The notes beneath the pieces were generated by a model. The model had not been told where the DNA came from and ran no database searches. It saw nothing but the letters and a program-made list of their open reading frames with translations. Shown here one piece after another: positions 12,590 through 13,803 of a DNA stretch of 13,803 nucleotides. The translations under genes and the position numbers were made by a program. The stretch is from contig JAUVUS010000015.1 in assembly GCA_030600865.1 (NCBI GenBank), positions 1 through 13,803 of the forward strand. Reading direction: 5' to 3'. The DNA comes from Bacteroidales bacterium (GTDB lineage Bacteria; Bacteroidota; Bacteroidia; Bacteroidales; UBA12077). Numbering within the stretch: the first letter of the stretch is position 1; the number at the start of each line of letters is the position of its first letter.

Positions 12590-12622
12590 AAATTAATGTG
12601 TATGTGTATCAATAAACTGCAT
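12590..12622 (-). pseudogene. Detached N-terminal codons of the TatD-family gene
   Basis: ATG at 12622 opens MQFIDTHTH, containing the HxH motif that supplies two metal ligands in this family. TAA at 12593-12595 then stops translation, and the next in-frame codons, TTT and TTG, lead into the conserved PEFDSDRDQ. A TAnnTTTG box at 12641-12648 places the transcription start about 14 nt before this ATG, which supports it as the original start. Confidence 0.8.
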
Positions 12623-12640
12623 AAAAAAACTTGAACGCTG

Positions 12641-12648
12641 CAAACATA
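12641..12648 (-). promoter_or_regulatory. -7 promoter box of the TatD-asparaginase unit
   Basis: Minus strand TATGTTTG, an exact TAnnTTTG match, 18 nt before the ATG at 12622. The -33 region has no clear TTTG. Confidence 0.5.
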
Positions 12649-12746
12649 AAAAATTTCTTCATCATAATTAAGGTTCAGCATTTAATTCTACATGTCTTAA
12701 AACATTTAATATGATTACCATTTTAGGTATTACCCTAAAACAAATT

Positions 12747-12770
12747 AGGGAGACAAAATTTTGTCTCCCT
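12747..12770 (-). terminator. Intrinsic terminator of the glutamate dehydrogenase gene
   Basis: A perfect 24-bp palindrome: arms AGGGAGACAAAA (12747-12758) and TTTTGTCTCCCT (12759-12770). It lies 24 nt past the stop at 12795. On the minus strand AATTTGTTTT follows, and then a second hairpin, with arms CCTAAAA (12734-12740) and TTTTAGG (12721-12727). Confidence 0.75.
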
Positions 12771-12794
12771 ATATTTTTATTTTAGATAAATTAA

Positions 12795-13803
<1,009 letters not shown>

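Overview
The window looks like a low-GC chromosome of the phylum Bacteroidota. The evidence is several exact matches to the phylum's -7 promoter box (TAnnTTTG), few Shine-Dalgarno sites, a Bacteroidota-type ExbB with an acidic linker followed by two ExbD proteins, and a BT4734/VirE-type primase-helicase with a CTn-type tyrosine recombinase. Genus cannot be fixed from the sequence; a marine or gut Marinilabiliales-like organism is only a guess.

Left half (about 1-7.6 kb): an integrated mobile element, or most of one. From right to left it carries a tyrosine integrase (6115-7341), a convergent XRE-type regulator (5657-6112), a divergent excisionase-like HTH protein (5093-5422), a small possible ORF (4791-4931), two unrecognised cargo-type genes (4414-4671 and 3534-4178), a large AEP-like primase/VirE helicase (1002-3296), an OB-fold DUF3127-like protein (419-676) and a small Sm-like protein at the left edge (55-327). 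No relaxase, transposase or phage structural gene is present, so mobilisation genes, if any, lie left of the window. The space between the primase stop and the OB-fold gene holds six copies of an AGTTACCC-type octamer around an AT-rich stretch. That is the layout of an iteron origin, and a primase-helicase lies next to it. The divergent regulator/excisionase region holds phased inverted half-sites that look like a repressor operator.

Right half (about 7.6-13.8 kb): chromosomal housekeeping genes, all on the minus strand. In transcription order they are glutamate dehydrogenase (5' end cut by the window edge), a TatD-family metal-dependent hydrolase, type I asparaginase, tRNA-Ser(GGA), then an energy-transduction operon exbB - 4-TM protein - exbD - exbD, and a small secreted protein. 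Several of these units end in clear intrinsic terminators.

The most striking points are: (1) the iteron-like array with an AT-rich core beside the primase; (2) two uncharacterised cargo genes, each with its own terminator and each preceded by a near-identical 20-bp promoter-like element; (3) half-sites phased at 10 bp in front of the regulator; (4) an in-frame TAA in the TatD gene directly after its HxH metal-binding motif, detaching the first nine codons from an otherwise intact reading frame.
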